Source of the DNA: Siccibacter turicensis LMG 23730
Lineage (GTDB): Bacteria > Pseudomonadota > Gammaproteobacteria > Enterobacterales > Enterobacteriaceae
DNA: 64,000 bases
Assembly (NCBI RefSeq): GCF_000463155.2
Contig: NZ_AWFZ01000028.1
Span: forward strand, 840,910-904,909
Reading direction: 5' to 3'
Below the pieces are notes generated by a model. It was not told where the DNA came from, did not search any database, and saw nothing but the letters and a program-made list of their open reading frames with translations. The translations under genes were made by a program, and so were the position numbers. Position 1 is the stretch's first letter. Every line of letters starts with the position of its first letter. Positions 35,120 to 44,222 of this stretch are shown piece by piece.

Positions 35120-35991
35120 CAGCGCGCGCCTTCCCGGGAGAGCAGCGCCCACCAGGCGTCGATGCTCGGGTTCTTTGCCAGCATCACAAAATCGATATCG
35201 CCATGCACTTTACGCCAGCGGGCCGCCAGCGCCATCATGCGCACCGAATCCAGACCGTAGTCGATAAGGTTGTCGTCATCGTACGGGGCGTCGGATTCGT
35301 CGAGCAGCGGCAGCACCAGCGCGCGCAGCGCCTCTTTGCTGGCCGGCACGTCGGCGCTCTCCTGCTGGGGGAGCAGATCGGCGGTCATCACCACGCGACC
35401 GGCACGGCCCGCCACGTAATTCAGAGCCATCAGGTGCTCTTCCCGGCTGAAGTCCGCCAGCGCATCGGCCACCATAAAGGGTTTGATGTCGCGCATAAAC
35501 GCATCGGTGGCGGTGGTCATGCAGCCGATATGGGCGTAGACCCCGGTGATGATCAGCTGATCGCGTCCGGTCTCTTTGAGCGCCTGCTCCAGCGGCGAGC
35601 GGTGGAACGCGCTGTAGCGCCACTTCACCAGCACCGTATCGTCAGCATCCGGCGCCAGCGCGGCCACCACCTGCTGCTGCTCCGGGTGCTTGTTAAGCCC
35701 CGGCCCCCACATATCGTTGAGCAGCGCGCGGTCGGCGTCGCTCTGATCTTTCGGCTGGGCGGTGTAGTAGACCGGAATGCCCTGCTGTTTGCAGAACTGG
35801 CGCAGCGCCGCGATGTTGGCGATGACCTGTTCCATCATCGCGCAGTTGTCGCCCCAGAAGTTCACGAAGTAATCCTGCATGTCGTGGATCAGCAGGGCAG
35901 CGCGCTGCGGCTCAAAAGGCCAGCTCACTTTGCTGGTCGGGATCTCCTGCGCGGCAGGCAGCGCATAGGCGTTAAGTTTTGGAATGGCCAT
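35119..35991 (-). CDS. entB: Isochorismatase / aryl carrier protein EntB
   Basis: 290 residues in two domains. The N-terminal isochorismatase (about 1-210) has Asp37 in LIHDMQDYF and VKWRYSAF. The C-terminal aryl carrier domain has phosphopantetheine Ser249 in DYGLDSVRMM. Known roles: splits isochorismate to dihydroxybenzoate precursor and pyruvate, then carries activated dihydroxybenzoate to EntF. It is about five residues longer than E. coli EntB (285) owing to a longer interdomain linker (PQQESADVPAS). Ser249 must be modified by EntD. Confidence 0.97.
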   Translation of the reverse strand: MAIPKLNAYALPAAQEIPTSKVSWPFEPQRAALLIHDMQDYFVNFWGDNCAMMEQVIANIAALRQFCKQQGIPVYYTAQPKDQSDADRALLNDMWGPGLNKHPEQQQVVAALAPDADDTVLVKWRYSAFHRSPLEQALKETGRDQLIITGVYAHIGCMTTATDAFMRDIKPFMVADALADFSREEHLMALNYVAGRAGRVVMTADLLPQQESADVPASKEALRALVLPLLDESDAPYDDDNLIDYGLDSVRMMALAARWRKVHGDIDFVMLAKNPSIDAWWALLSREGAR

Positions 35992-36010
35992 TGTCTTTCC
36001 CTTTCATCGT

Positions 36011-37621
36011 TCAGGCTTGTGCGCGTTCAGCGAGCCACTGGCGCAGCATTTTTTTATCGACTTTGCCGACCGGCGTGAGCGGCAGCGAGTCGATGCACTC
36101 CACGCGATCCGGCAGTTTAAAATCGGCGACGCCCAGCTCGCGCAGCCAGCGGCGCATCTCCACCGGCCGCACCGGGCGTGACGTCACCAGCCAGGCGCAG
36201 CTCTTCTCGCCCAGCAGGCTGTCCTCCATGCTCACCAGCGCGGCGTGGATCACCGCCTCATGGCGCAGCAACAGGTTTTCGATCTCCTCGGCGGCGATCT
36301 TCTCCCCACCGCGGTTGATCTGATCTTTCTCGCGCCCCTGAACGGTAATGTAGCCATCCTCGTCGATGGCGATCAGATCCCCGGAGCTGTAAAACCCGTT
36401 GGCATCAAACGCCTGAGCGTTGTGCGCCGGGCTGTTGTAGTAGCCGCGGAAGGTGTACGGGCCACGGGTCATCAGCCGCCCGACCTCGCCGCGCGGCAGC
36501 GGATTGCCGTTTTCGTCCGCCACCCACACCTCATCGTCCGGACACATCGGCGTGCCCTGGGTATTGAAGATGCGCGCGTCGCTGTCGTCTAAACGGGTGT
36601 AGTTCACCAGCCCTTCCGCCATCCCGAACACCTGCTGCAGCTGGCAGCCGATCTCAGCGGGGATCCGCGCGGCCAGCGACGACGAGAGCCGCGCGCCGCC
36701 GACCTGCAACAGACGCAGCGAGGCGAGCTGCTGGTTGCCGCCCCACTCCTGAATCGCCTGCAGCCAGAGGCTCACCGCCGGCGGCACCAGCGCGGTGACG
36801 TTGATGCGGTGCTGTTCAATCAGCGGGAAGCAGAGCGTAGCGCTCGGGTCCCGGGCCAGCACCACGCTACCACCGGCCAGGAACACCCCGAGCGACCCAG
36901 GAGAGCTGAGCGGATAGTTGTGCGCCGCCGGGAGCGCGCACAGGTAGCGGGTTTCCGGGCTGAAATCGCAGATCTCGTTGCTGCGCCGGATGCTGTAGTA
37001 GTAGTCGTTATGGGTGCGCGGGATAAGTTTCGGCGTGCCGGTGCTGCCGCCGGAGAGCTGGAAGAACGCCACCTCGTCCGCCGGGGTCGGGCTGGCGACA
37101 AACGCTCCCGCCGGTTCATCAATCATGGCTTCGAGGGAGTGCTCGCCCGCCTCGTTGCGCAGCGCCACCACGCGCAGCGACCCGTGGGTCGCCACAAACT
37201 GGCTCAGCGTCTCATCACTGGCAAAGAACGCGTGTTCGCGGTCGGCCACCAGCAGCGCCGGGGCGATCTGTCCGGCGTAGGCGTCGAGTTCGGTGCGCTG
37301 ATGGCTGAACAGGGCATTCACCGGCGCGACGCCGATCTTCAGCAGCGCAAACAGCGTGATGTAAAACTCCGCCACGTTGCCAAGCTGCACCAGCGCGGTT
37401 TCGCCGTGCTTTAGCCCCTGGCGTTGCAGCGCCGCGGCCAGGCGATCCGAGGCGGCATTCAGGTCGCGGTAGCTGAAGGTGCGCTCGCCATCGATCAGCG
37501 CACAGGCATCGCTGTCGGCGTGGCGCGTAAGAATGTCGGTCAGCGGCCTGTCGATCCAGTAGCCTTTTTCACGATAGCGTGCGGCGAGATCGTCCGGCCA
37601 GCGGGTATAAGAAACGGTCAT
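36011..37621 (-). CDS. entE: 2,3-dihydroxybenzoate-AMP ligase EntE
   Basis: 536 residues from the ATG at 37621, the E. coli length. Adenylation-domain motifs: [20 protein letters not shown] (A3), [15 protein letters not shown] (A5), [14 protein letters not shown] (A7), [14 protein letters not shown] (A8) and the C-terminal lysine in [11 protein letters not shown]. Known role: activates 2,3-dihydroxybenzoate with ATP and loads it on EntB. It starts eight bases after entC, within one operon. Confidence 0.97.
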   Translation of the reverse strand: MTVSYTRWPDDLAARYREKGYWIDRPLTDILTRHADSDACALIDGERTFSYRDLNAASDRLAAALQRQGLKHGETALVQLGNVAEFYITLFALLKIGVAPVNALFSHQRTELDAYAGQIAPALLVADREHAFFASDETLSQFVATHGSLRVVALRNEAGEHSLEAMIDEPAGAFVASPTPADEVAFFQLSGGSTGTPKLIPRTHNDYYYSIRRSNEICDFSPETRYLCALPAAHNYPLSSPGSLGVFLAGGSVVLARDPSATLCFPLIEQHRINVTALVPPAVSLWLQAIQEWGGNQQLASLRLLQVGGARLSSSLAARIPAEIGCQLQQVFGMAEGLVNYTRLDDSDARIFNTQGTPMCPDDEVWVADENGNPLPRGEVGRLMTRGPYTFRGYYNSPAHNAQAFDANGFYSSGDLIAIDEDGYITVQGREKDQINRGGEKIAAEEIENLLLRHEAVIHAALVSMEDSLLGEKSCAWLVTSRPVRPVEMRRWLRELGVADFKLPDRVECIDSLPLTPVGKVDKKMLRQWLAERAQA

Positions 37622-37629
37622 AGCTACCT

Positions 37630-38808
37630 TCAGTTGAGTCCAAATACGTTGAGCATGGTGGAGAGTTTGGTGCCGGTTTCGTGCCACTCCCCTTCCGGAG
37701 AAGAGGCCGGGACGATGCCCGCGCCGGCAAACAGGCGCACCTGATTTCCCGTGATGCGCGCACAGCGGATCGTGACCGCCCACTCACCGTTCCCCTCTTC
37801 GTCACACCAGCCGACGATGCCGCCAAACAGATCGCGATCGAAGGGTTCAAGGTCGGCAATCAGGGTTTTGGCAACCTCGTGCGGGAAGCCGCTCAGCGCC
37901 GGCGTCGGATGCAGCAGGCAGGCCAGCGACAGGGCGTTCTCATGCGCATCGCGCACGTCGCCCTCAATCGGCGTCGCCAGATGCCACAGGGTCGGGGTGG
38001 TGATGAGCTGCGGGGTGTCCGGCAGGCTCAGGGTACGGCTACGCGGGGCCAGCACCGCTTTCATCGCCCCGGTGACCAGGGCATGCTCATGGCGGTCTTT
38101 TTCCGAGTTCATCAGGCGACGGCCCGCCTCGCGGTCGAGGGTGTCATCCGGCTGACGTCCGGCCGAACCGGCCAGCGGCAGCGAGCTGAAATGCGTGCCC
38201 TCTTTGCGCAGCAGCAGCTCCGGGCTGGCGCCGAGCAGTACGCCGCCGTCCGGCAGCGGCACGTGGAAATTGAAGCTGGCAGGATTCTGGGCGATAAGCC
38301 GCTCCAGCAGCGCCCCGCTGTCGGGCGGGAGATCGGTGGTGATATCGATAAGCCGGGAGAGCACCACTTTATCGACCTGCGGGGTCGCGGTAAGCGCAGC
38401 GGCGCGGGCCACCATCGCCTCGAATACCGGCTGGTCGGGAAGCGTGTCCCTGCCGGTCACCCGCAGCGCGGTAGTCTCTGGCTGGTAGAGCGCCGCTTTC
38501 TGGCGCGCCGGGCGGGAGAAGCTCTCGCAGCGGGCCGGTACGAACAGCGCCGACGGGCGCGAGGTGTCGAACGGGATAGCCCCCACTAACACCGGTTTCG
38601 TCACGCCCTGCGACCGGGCGTGGGCGAAGGCGTCTTTCACCGCCTGCTGGAAGCTGCCGTCCACCTGGTCGCCGTCAAGCGCGGGCTGCGACACCCGGCT
38701 GACGCAGCCGGAGGCGATGAAACTGCGAAACGGCGACATAAAGAAAAAGTCGTCCGCTGAAACCCGGGCAGCCCCTTGCTGCATTTCCTCTGCCAGTGAC
38801 GTATCCAT
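37630..38808 (-). CDS. entC: Isochorismate synthase EntC
   Basis: 392 residues from the ATG at 38808 (E. coli 391). Chorismate-binding enzyme: [48 protein letters not shown] and the final [19 protein letters not shown]. Known role: converts chorismate to isochorismate, the first committed step. First gene of entCEBAH, divergent from fepB, with Fur boxes between. Confidence 0.97.
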   Translation of the reverse strand: MDTSLAEEMQQGAARVSADDFFFMSPFRSFIASGCVSRVSQPALDGDQVDGSFQQAVKDAFAHARSQGVTKPVLVGAIPFDTSRPSALFVPARCESFSRPARQKAALYQPETTALRVTGRDTLPDQPVFEAMVARAAALTATPQVDKVVLSRLIDITTDLPPDSGALLERLIAQNPASFNFHVPLPDGGVLLGASPELLLRKEGTHFSSLPLAGSAGRQPDDTLDREAGRRLMNSEKDRHEHALVTGAMKAVLAPRSRTLSLPDTPQLITTPTLWHLATPIEGDVRDAHENALSLACLLHPTPALSGFPHEVAKTLIADLEPFDRDLFGGIVGWCDEEGNGEWAVTIRCARITGNQVRLFAGAGIVPASSPEGEWHETGTKLSTMLNVFGLN

Positions 38809-38837
38809 GCGATCCTCCAAACAATGCTATGCCTGTT

Positions 38838-38856
38838 GGTAATAATTATCATTTGT
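38838..38856. promoter_or_regulatory. Fur box near entC
   Basis: GGTAATAATTATCATTTGT matches the 19-bp Fur consensus at about 13 of 19 positions. It lies 30 bases from the entC start and would block entC transcription when iron is sufficient. Confidence 0.75.
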
Positions 38857-38953
38857 ATTTTGGGGCGCTAACCTAAAAGCAATCGACCCGGAAGTCAACT
38901 CTGTGGATGCGAACCTGACGTCACCTTCGCTTGCATCCTGCGCCGCCAACAAT

Positions 38954-38972
38954 GAAAATGAGAAGCATTATT
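38954..38972. promoter_or_regulatory. Fur box near fepB
   Basis: GAAAATGAGAAGCATTATT matches the 19-bp Fur consensus at 15 of 19 positions. It lies 27 bases before the fepB start. The two boxes make the divergent entC/fepB region iron-controlled in both directions. Confidence 0.82.
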
Positions 38973-38998
38973 AAACCATAAAACAGGACTTTTTCACC

Positions 38999-39973
38999 GT
39001 GATACGTTGTTTTGCAGGCTTACGCGTCGCCCTGATGGCGGGCGCACTGTTTTTCGGAATTGCCGTAAACGCCGGGGCGGCGGAATGGCCGCGTCAGATC
39101 ACCGACAGTAAGGGCACGCATACCCTGGAGCGTGCGCCGACGCGCATTGTTTCGACCAGCGTTACCCTCACCGGCTCGCTGCTGGCGATCGATGCGCCGG
39201 TCATCGCCAGCGGGGCAACGTCACCGGGTAACCGCGTCGCGGACAGCCAGGGCTTTTTCCGCCAGTGGAGCGACATTGCCCGCGAGCACAACGTGCAGCG
39301 CCTGTGGATTGGTGAACCGGTGGCCGAAGCGGTCGCCGCGCAGATGCCGGATCTGATCCTTATCAGCGCCACCGGCGGTGATTCCGCGATGGCGCTCTAC
39401 GAGCAGCTCTCCGCCATTGCCCCGACGCTGGTGGTCAACTACGACGATAAGAGCTGGCAGACGCTGCTGACCCAACTCGGTGAGATAACCGGCCACGAAC
39501 AGCAGGCGGCGGCACGCATTGCCAGCTTCAATCAGCAGCTGGAGACGGCGCGCAGCCGCATTGCCCTGCCCGCTGGTACGGTCAGCGCGCTGGTGTATAA
39601 CCCGGCGGCGCGCGCGGCGAATCTCTGGACGCCGGATTCCGCCCAGGGACAGCTGTTGCAGCAGATCGGTTTTACCCTCGCCACGCCGCCCGCCGCGCTG
39701 CATGCCAGCCAGAGCATGGGCAAACGTCACGACATCATCCAGCTGGGCGGTGAAAATCTGGCGGCGGGTCTCAACGGCGACTATCTGCTGCTGTTTGCCG
39801 GGGACGAGAAAGACGCGCAGGCGATCTATGCCAACCCGCTGCTGGCGCATCTTCCGGCGGTGAAGCAGCAGCGCGTGTACGCCCTCGGTACCGAGACGTT
39901 CCGGCTCGATTACTACAGCGCCACCCGAACGCTGGAGCAGCTGATGGCGCGGTTTGCGACACCGGCGGGCTGA
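38999..39973 (+). CDS. fepB: Ferric-enterobactin periplasmic binding protein FepB
   Basis: 324 residues with a GTG start at 38999, preceded by ACAGGA. The signal peptide ends near AGAAEW. The mature part is closely related to E. coli FepB ([45 protein letters not shown]). Known role: captures ferric enterobactin in the periplasm after FepA-mediated entry and passes it to FepDGC. It is convergent with entS. Confidence 0.97.
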   Translation: MIRCFAGLRVALMAGALFFGIAVNAGAAEWPRQITDSKGTHTLERAPTRIVSTSVTLTGSLLAIDAPVIASGATSPGNRVADSQGFFRQWSDIAREHNVQRLWIGEPVAEAVAAQMPDLILISATGGDSAMALYEQLSAIAPTLVVNYDDKSWQTLLTQLGEITGHEQQAAARIASFNQQLETARSRIALPAGTVSALVYNPAARAANLWTPDSAQGQLLQQIGFTLATPPAALHASQSMGKRHDIIQLGGENLAAGLNGDYLLLFAGDEKDAQAIYANPLLAHLPAVKQQRVYALGTETFRLDYYSATRTLEQLMARFATPAG

Positions 39974-40042
39974 CGGGCGCGGCGGTTGTGCCCCACCCCC
40001 GCCGGCATCGCCTGGCGGAGTGAGGCGAGTAAACCGCTGGGG

Positions 40043-41284
40043 TTATGGCGCCGTCGGGGTCTCTGGCTGACGAAAACGCCGCAGCGTGGTCAGCAGCATC
40101 AGCAGCACGACGCCGGCCAGCGTCAGCACCGCTCCGCCGGTGCTGGCCGCGTACATCGGCGCCATCACCACCGTCATGCTGCCGAGCAGCGCCGCGCCGA
40201 TGGCATCCCCGGTGACGTTTTGCGCCGTCCAGAGTCCGTTGATGCGCCCCAGCATCGCCTCCGGGGTCTGCTGCTGAATCAGGGTGTATTGCAGCAGAGA
40301 GCTGATGGCGCTGAGCCAGCCGACCGCCACCAGGCACAGCATCCCTAATGCGCCGTTGGGCATCAGGCTGAACATCGCCACGGCGATAAAGGCGCCGAGG
40401 GTGGTCGCCAGCATCAGCGCCCCCGGTCGCGCGCTGTGCGCCAGTTTACCGCTGGTCAGCGCCCCGAGCGCCGCGCCGGCGGGCAGCGCCGCATAGAGCA
40501 GGCCGATATCCCCGGCGCTCATTTGCCAGTGGTTAGCCAGCGCCGGATAGAGCACCCGCACCGCGCTCGCCATCGTCAGCAGCGCGCCCAGCAGCGCAAT
40601 GCCGCCGATAAGCGGGCTGTGCAGCAAAAAGCGCAGCCCGGCCCACAGGGCACGCAGCGGGTGTTCGCGCGGCTGGGGCGGCGGGGCTAAGCGCGGCAGG
40701 CGCAGCAGCGGAAGGAGGGTAATAAAGGTGCCCAGCGCCGCCAGACCGTAGTTCCACACCACCCCGCCCCAGGCCAGCAGCAGGCCGCCCGCCACCGGGG
40801 AGATCACCGAGCCAAGCCGCACGGTGAGCATAGTGATCGCCCCCGCCTGCATCAGATTCTCACGACCCACCAGCGCTGGCGTCGCCGCCAGCAGCGCCGT
40901 GACGCCAATCGCCCCGAAGAAGCCGTCCCAGACACCCAGCAGATAGATGGCCGCCAGCGACGGCTGGGGCAGCGCAGCGTTAAGGCACAGCCCGATAAAC
41001 CCCAGTCCGCAGGTGGAACGCGCCAGCAGGATCAGGCGCTTGCGCTCGTGCCGGTCGGCCAGCACGCCGCCCGTCATCAGGCCGATAAACATCGCGCTGC
41101 CGGTGAGGGTTACCGCCAGGCCGACCTGCAACGCCGACCCGGTGAGGGTCTGGATCTGTACCGGAATGGCAACGCCGAGCAGGCCGAGGGAGAGAATGGA
41201 GATAAAACGGGCAATAAAGACAGCGCGAAAGTCAGGATGGGTCTTGAGCAAACTCAGGTTGAGCAGCATTGAATGTCGGTTCAT
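40043..41284 (-). CDS. entS: Enterobactin exporter EntS
   Basis: 413 residues, MFS family with about 12 membrane helices. The first conserved MFS loop reads [35 protein letters not shown] at the start and [20 protein letters not shown] are as in E. coli EntS (416). Known role: proton-driven export of newly made enterobactin across the inner membrane. Divergent from fepD, with a strong Fur box between. Confidence 0.97.
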   Translation of the reverse strand: MNRHSMLLNLSLLKTHPDFRAVFIARFISILSLGLLGVAIPVQIQTLTGSALQVGLAVTLTGSAMFIGLMTGGVLADRHERKRLILLARSTCGLGFIGLCLNAALPQPSLAAIYLLGVWDGFFGAIGVTALLAATPALVGRENLMQAGAITMLTVRLGSVISPVAGGLLLAWGGVVWNYGLAALGTFITLLPLLRLPRLAPPPQPREHPLRALWAGLRFLLHSPLIGGIALLGALLTMASAVRVLYPALANHWQMSAGDIGLLYAALPAGAALGALTSGKLAHSARPGALMLATTLGAFIAVAMFSLMPNGALGMLCLVAVGWLSAISSLLQYTLIQQQTPEAMLGRINGLWTAQNVTGDAIGAALLGSMTVVMAPMYAASTGGAVLTLAGVVLLMLLTTLRRFRQPETPTAP

Positions 41285-41360
41285 TACAGGGCCTTAACAC
41301 CAATTTTCCTTACCGGATAGCAGGGGGCTCATGCTAACATAATCCGCAAAGAGCGATAAC

Positions 41361-41379
41361 GATAATTAATATCATTATC
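41361..41379. promoter_or_regulatory. Fur box between entS and fepD
   Basis: GATAATTAATATCATTATC matches 16 of 19 positions of the Fur consensus, the best in the window. An overlapping CGATAACGATAAT just to the left suggests a second, adjacent site. It lies 18 bases before the fepD start. Confidence 0.9.
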
Positions 41380-41397
41380 ATGTCAGGGAAGTGTGTT

Positions 41398-42405
41398 ATG
41401 TCGTGGTCACGGTTTTCAGCCCGCCCTTACATTGTGCTGAGCCTCTTAATTCTGCTTCTGATTGTGATGCTGTTCAGCCTGCTGACAGGCGCCAAAGCGC
41501 TGCCGCCAGGCACCGTGATGGACGCGCTGGCCGGTAGCTGCCAGAGCGCGGACTGCATCATCGTGCTGGATGCGCGTCTGCCGCGCACCCTCGCCGGGCT
41601 GCTGGCCGGTATGGCGCTGGGCATTGCCGGCGCGCTGATGCAAACCCTCACCCGCAACCCGCTCGCCGACCCGGGCCTGCTCGGCGTTAACGCCGGGGCC
41701 AGTTTCGCCATTGTCATCGGCGCGGCGCTAATGACGTCCCTCTCCCCCCTAACCCTACTGACGCTGGCCTTCAGCGGTGCGTTTCTGGCCGCATTGATTG
41801 TCGCCCTGACCGGCAGCCAGGGCGGCGGGCAGCTCAACCCGGTGCGCCTGACGCTGGCCGGGGTGGCGCTGGCGGCGGTGCTGGAGGGGCTGACCAGCGG
41901 CATCTCGCTGCTCAATCCCCAGGTGTATGACCAGCTGCGCTTCTGGCAGGCCGGTTCGCTGGATATCCGCAGCCTGCTGCCGCTGAAAATCATTCTGCTG
42001 CCGGTGCTGGCCGCCGCCGCGGTCGCCCTGCTGCTGAGCCGGGCGCTGAACAGCCTGAGCATGGGCAGCGACACCGCCACCGCGCTCGGCAGCCGCGTGG
42101 CGCGCACCCAGATCCTCGGACTGCTGGCGATCACCGTGCTGTGCGGTAGCGCCACCGCCGCCGTCGGCCCCATCGCGTTTATCGGCCTGATGATGCCGCA
42201 CCTGGCCCGCTGGCTGGTGGGGCCGGACCACCGCTGGACGCTGCCGGTGACGATGCTGGCGACCCCTGCCCTGCTGCTGCTTGCCGATATTATTGGCCGA
42301 CTGCTGGTGCCGGGCGAACTGCGCGTCTCGGTGGTCAGCGCCTTTATCGGCGCGCCGGTGCTGATCTGGCTGGTGCGTCGTCGCCGTAACGGGGTGACGC
42401 TATGA
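41398..42405 (+). CDS. fepD: Ferric-enterobactin permease FepD
   Basis: 335 residues from the ATG at 41398, chosen because AGGGAAG precedes it; an ATG 18 bases earlier lies against the Fur box and has no binding site. FecCD family with about nine to ten helices: LDARLPRTLAGLLAGMALG, MQTLTRNPLADPGLLGVNAG and GPIAFIGLMMPHLAR. Known role: with FepG forms the inner-membrane channel for ferric enterobactin. Overlaps fepG by four bases. Confidence 0.97.
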   Translation: MSWSRFSARPYIVLSLLILLLIVMLFSLLTGAKALPPGTVMDALAGSCQSADCIIVLDARLPRTLAGLLAGMALGIAGALMQTLTRNPLADPGLLGVNAGASFAIVIGAALMTSLSPLTLLTLAFSGAFLAALIVALTGSQGGGQLNPVRLTLAGVALAAVLEGLTSGISLLNPQVYDQLRFWQAGSLDIRSLLPLKIILLPVLAAAAVALLLSRALNSLSMGSDTATALGSRVARTQILGLLAITVLCGSATAAVGPIAFIGLMMPHLARWLVGPDHRWTLPVTMLATPALLLLADIIGRLLVPGELRVSVVSAFIGAPVLIWLVRRRRNGVTL

Positions 42406-43391
42406 GCCGCCTGTCGCGTCTTGCCCTGGTGCTGGGGCTGTTTATTCTGGCGGCGCTGCTGTTTGTCGGATGGGGGCTGCGCGCCGGAAGCGTGATCCTC
42501 ACTCCCGGCCAGGTGCTGGATGCCCTGACCGGCAGCGCCCCGCGCGCCATGTCGATGGTCGTGGTGGAGTGGCGCCTGCCGCGCGTAGCCATGGCGCTAC
42601 TGGTGGGCGCAGCGCTTGGCGTCAGCGGCGCCATGTTCCAGTCGCTGATGCGTAACCCGCTCGGCAGCCCTGACGTAATGGGCTTTAATACCGGGGCCTG
42701 GAGCGGCGTGCTGGTGGCGATGGTGCTGTTTGGTCAGCACCAGACCGCCATCACCCTGGCCGCGATGGTGGGAGGGATTGTCACCTCGCTGCTGGTCTGG
42801 CTGCTGGCCTGGCGCAACGGCATTGATACCTTCCGTCTGATCATTATTGGCATCGGCACCCGCGCCATGCTGGTGGCGTTCAACACCTGGCTGCTGCTGC
42901 ACGCCTCGCTGGAGACGGCCATCTCCGCCGGGCTATGGAATGCCGGATCGCTTAACGGCCTGACCTGGAGCAAAACCCTCCCCGCGGTGCCGGTGATGGT
43001 GCTGATGTTTATCGCCGCCGGCCTGCTGGTGCGCCGCATGCGGCTGCTGGAGATGGGCGACGACAGCGCCTGCGCGCTCGGCGTGCCGGTTGAGCGCTCG
43101 CGCCTGCTGCTGATGCTGACCGCCGTGCTGCTGACCGCGGCCTCCACCGCGCTGGCCGGGCCGATCTCCTTTATTGCGCTGGTTGCGCCACACATCGTGC
43201 GCCGCCTCTCCGGTACGGCGCGCCTGGGGCTGACCCAGTCGGCGCTGTGTGGCGCCACGCTGCTGCTGCTCGCCGATCTGTGCGCGCAGCACCTGTTTAT
43301 GCCTTACCAGCTTCCGGTAGGGGTAATTACCGTGAGCATCGGCGGTATCTATCTCATCGCCTTGCTGATTCAGGAGTCCCGCAAGAGATGA
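42402..43391 (+). CDS. fepG: Ferric-enterobactin permease FepG
   Basis: 329 residues, FecCD family. RLPRVAMALLVGAALGVSGA, FQSLMRNPLGSPDVMGFNTG and GPISFIALVAPHIVRRL are conserved. It starts in the ATGA overlap with fepD and ends in another ATGA overlap with fepC, so the three transport genes are translated as a coupled set. Partner of FepD in the inner membrane. Confidence 0.97.
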   Translation: MSRLSRLALVLGLFILAALLFVGWGLRAGSVILTPGQVLDALTGSAPRAMSMVVVEWRLPRVAMALLVGAALGVSGAMFQSLMRNPLGSPDVMGFNTGAWSGVLVAMVLFGQHQTAITLAAMVGGIVTSLLVWLLAWRNGIDTFRLIIIGIGTRAMLVAFNTWLLLHASLETAISAGLWNAGSLNGLTWSKTLPAVPVMVLMFIAAGLLVRRMRLLEMGDDSACALGVPVERSRLLLMLTAVLLTAASTALAGPISFIALVAPHIVRRLSGTARLGLTQSALCGATLLLLADLCAQHLFMPYQLPVGVITVSIGGIYLIALLIQESRKR

Positions 43392-44176
43392 CCCATTCTC
43401 GTCTGTACGGCAGCGATTTAACCCTCGGCTACGGTAAACACGTGGTCGCCGACGGCTTAAGCGTGGCGATCCCCGACGGCCACTTTACGGCGATTATTGG
43501 CCCCAACGGCTGCGGCAAGTCGACCCTGTTACGCACCCTGAGCCGGTTGATGAAGCCCCTTCACGGCGAGGTGCTGCTGGACGGCGAGGCGATTAGTCGC
43601 TACGCCACCAAAGAGGTGGCGAAACGGGTGGGTTTACTGGCGCAAAACGCGACCACGCCGGGGGATATTACGGTGCAGGAGCTGGTGGCGCGCGGTCGCT
43701 ACCCGCACCAGCCGCTGTTTACCCGCTGGCGCAAGGAGGATGAGGAGGCGGTCGTCCGGGCGATGAAGGCGACGGGCGTAGAAGCGCTGGCCTCCCAGAG
43801 CGTGGATACGCTCTCCGGCGGGCAGCGCCAGCGGGCGTGGATCGCCATGGTGCTGGCCCAGGAGACGGCGATCATGCTGCTGGATGAACCCACCACCTGG
43901 CTTGATATCAGCTATCAGATCGATCTGCTGGAGCTGCTGCGCACCCTCAACCGCGATCGCGGCTATACCCTGGCGGCGGTGCTGCACGATCTGAACCAGG
44001 CCTGCCGCTACGCCACGCACCTGATCGCGCTGCGCGACGGCAAGGTGGTGGCCGAGGGCGCGCCGAAAGCGATCGTTACTCCCGAGCTTATCGAGGCGGT
44101 CTACGGTATGCGCTGCATGATCATTGACGATCCAGTGGCCCACACCCCGCTGATTGTGCCGCTGGGACGCCCGTAG
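43388..44176 (+). CDS. fepC: Ferric-enterobactin ATPase FepC
   Basis: 262 residues from the ATG at 43388, fixed by the ATGA overlap with fepG. Walker A GPNGCGKSTLL, signature LSGGQRQRAWIAMVL, Walker B IMLLDEPTTWLD and LHDLNQACRYA. E. coli FepC is 271 residues, so the ends are slightly shorter. Powers FepDG. In E. coli fepE lies between fepC and entF; here only 46 bases separate the two genes. Confidence 0.97.
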   Translation: MTHSRLYGSDLTLGYGKHVVADGLSVAIPDGHFTAIIGPNGCGKSTLLRTLSRLMKPLHGEVLLDGEAISRYATKEVAKRVGLLAQNATTPGDITVQELVARGRYPHQPLFTRWRKEDEEAVVRAMKATGVEALASQSVDTLSGGQRQRAWIAMVLAQETAIMLLDEPTTWLDISYQIDLLELLRTLNRDRGYTLAAVLHDLNQACRYATHLIALRDGKVVAEGAPKAIVTPELIEAVYGMRCMIIDDPVAHTPLIVPLGRP

Positions 44177-44191
44177 CCGCGCGCGTTCAGG

Positions 44192-44214
44192 GTGGGTAAG
44201 CGTCGCTTACCCAC
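44192..44214. terminator. Perfect hairpin between convergent fepC and entF
   Basis: GTGGGTAAGC (44192-44201), loop GTC, GCTTACCCAC (44205-44214). No T tract. Likely acts for both genes. It shares its GGGT/GCTTACCC pattern with the hairpin at 22728-22754, suggesting a small dispersed palindrome family. Confidence 0.65.
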
Positions 44215-44222
44215 TACGTCCC

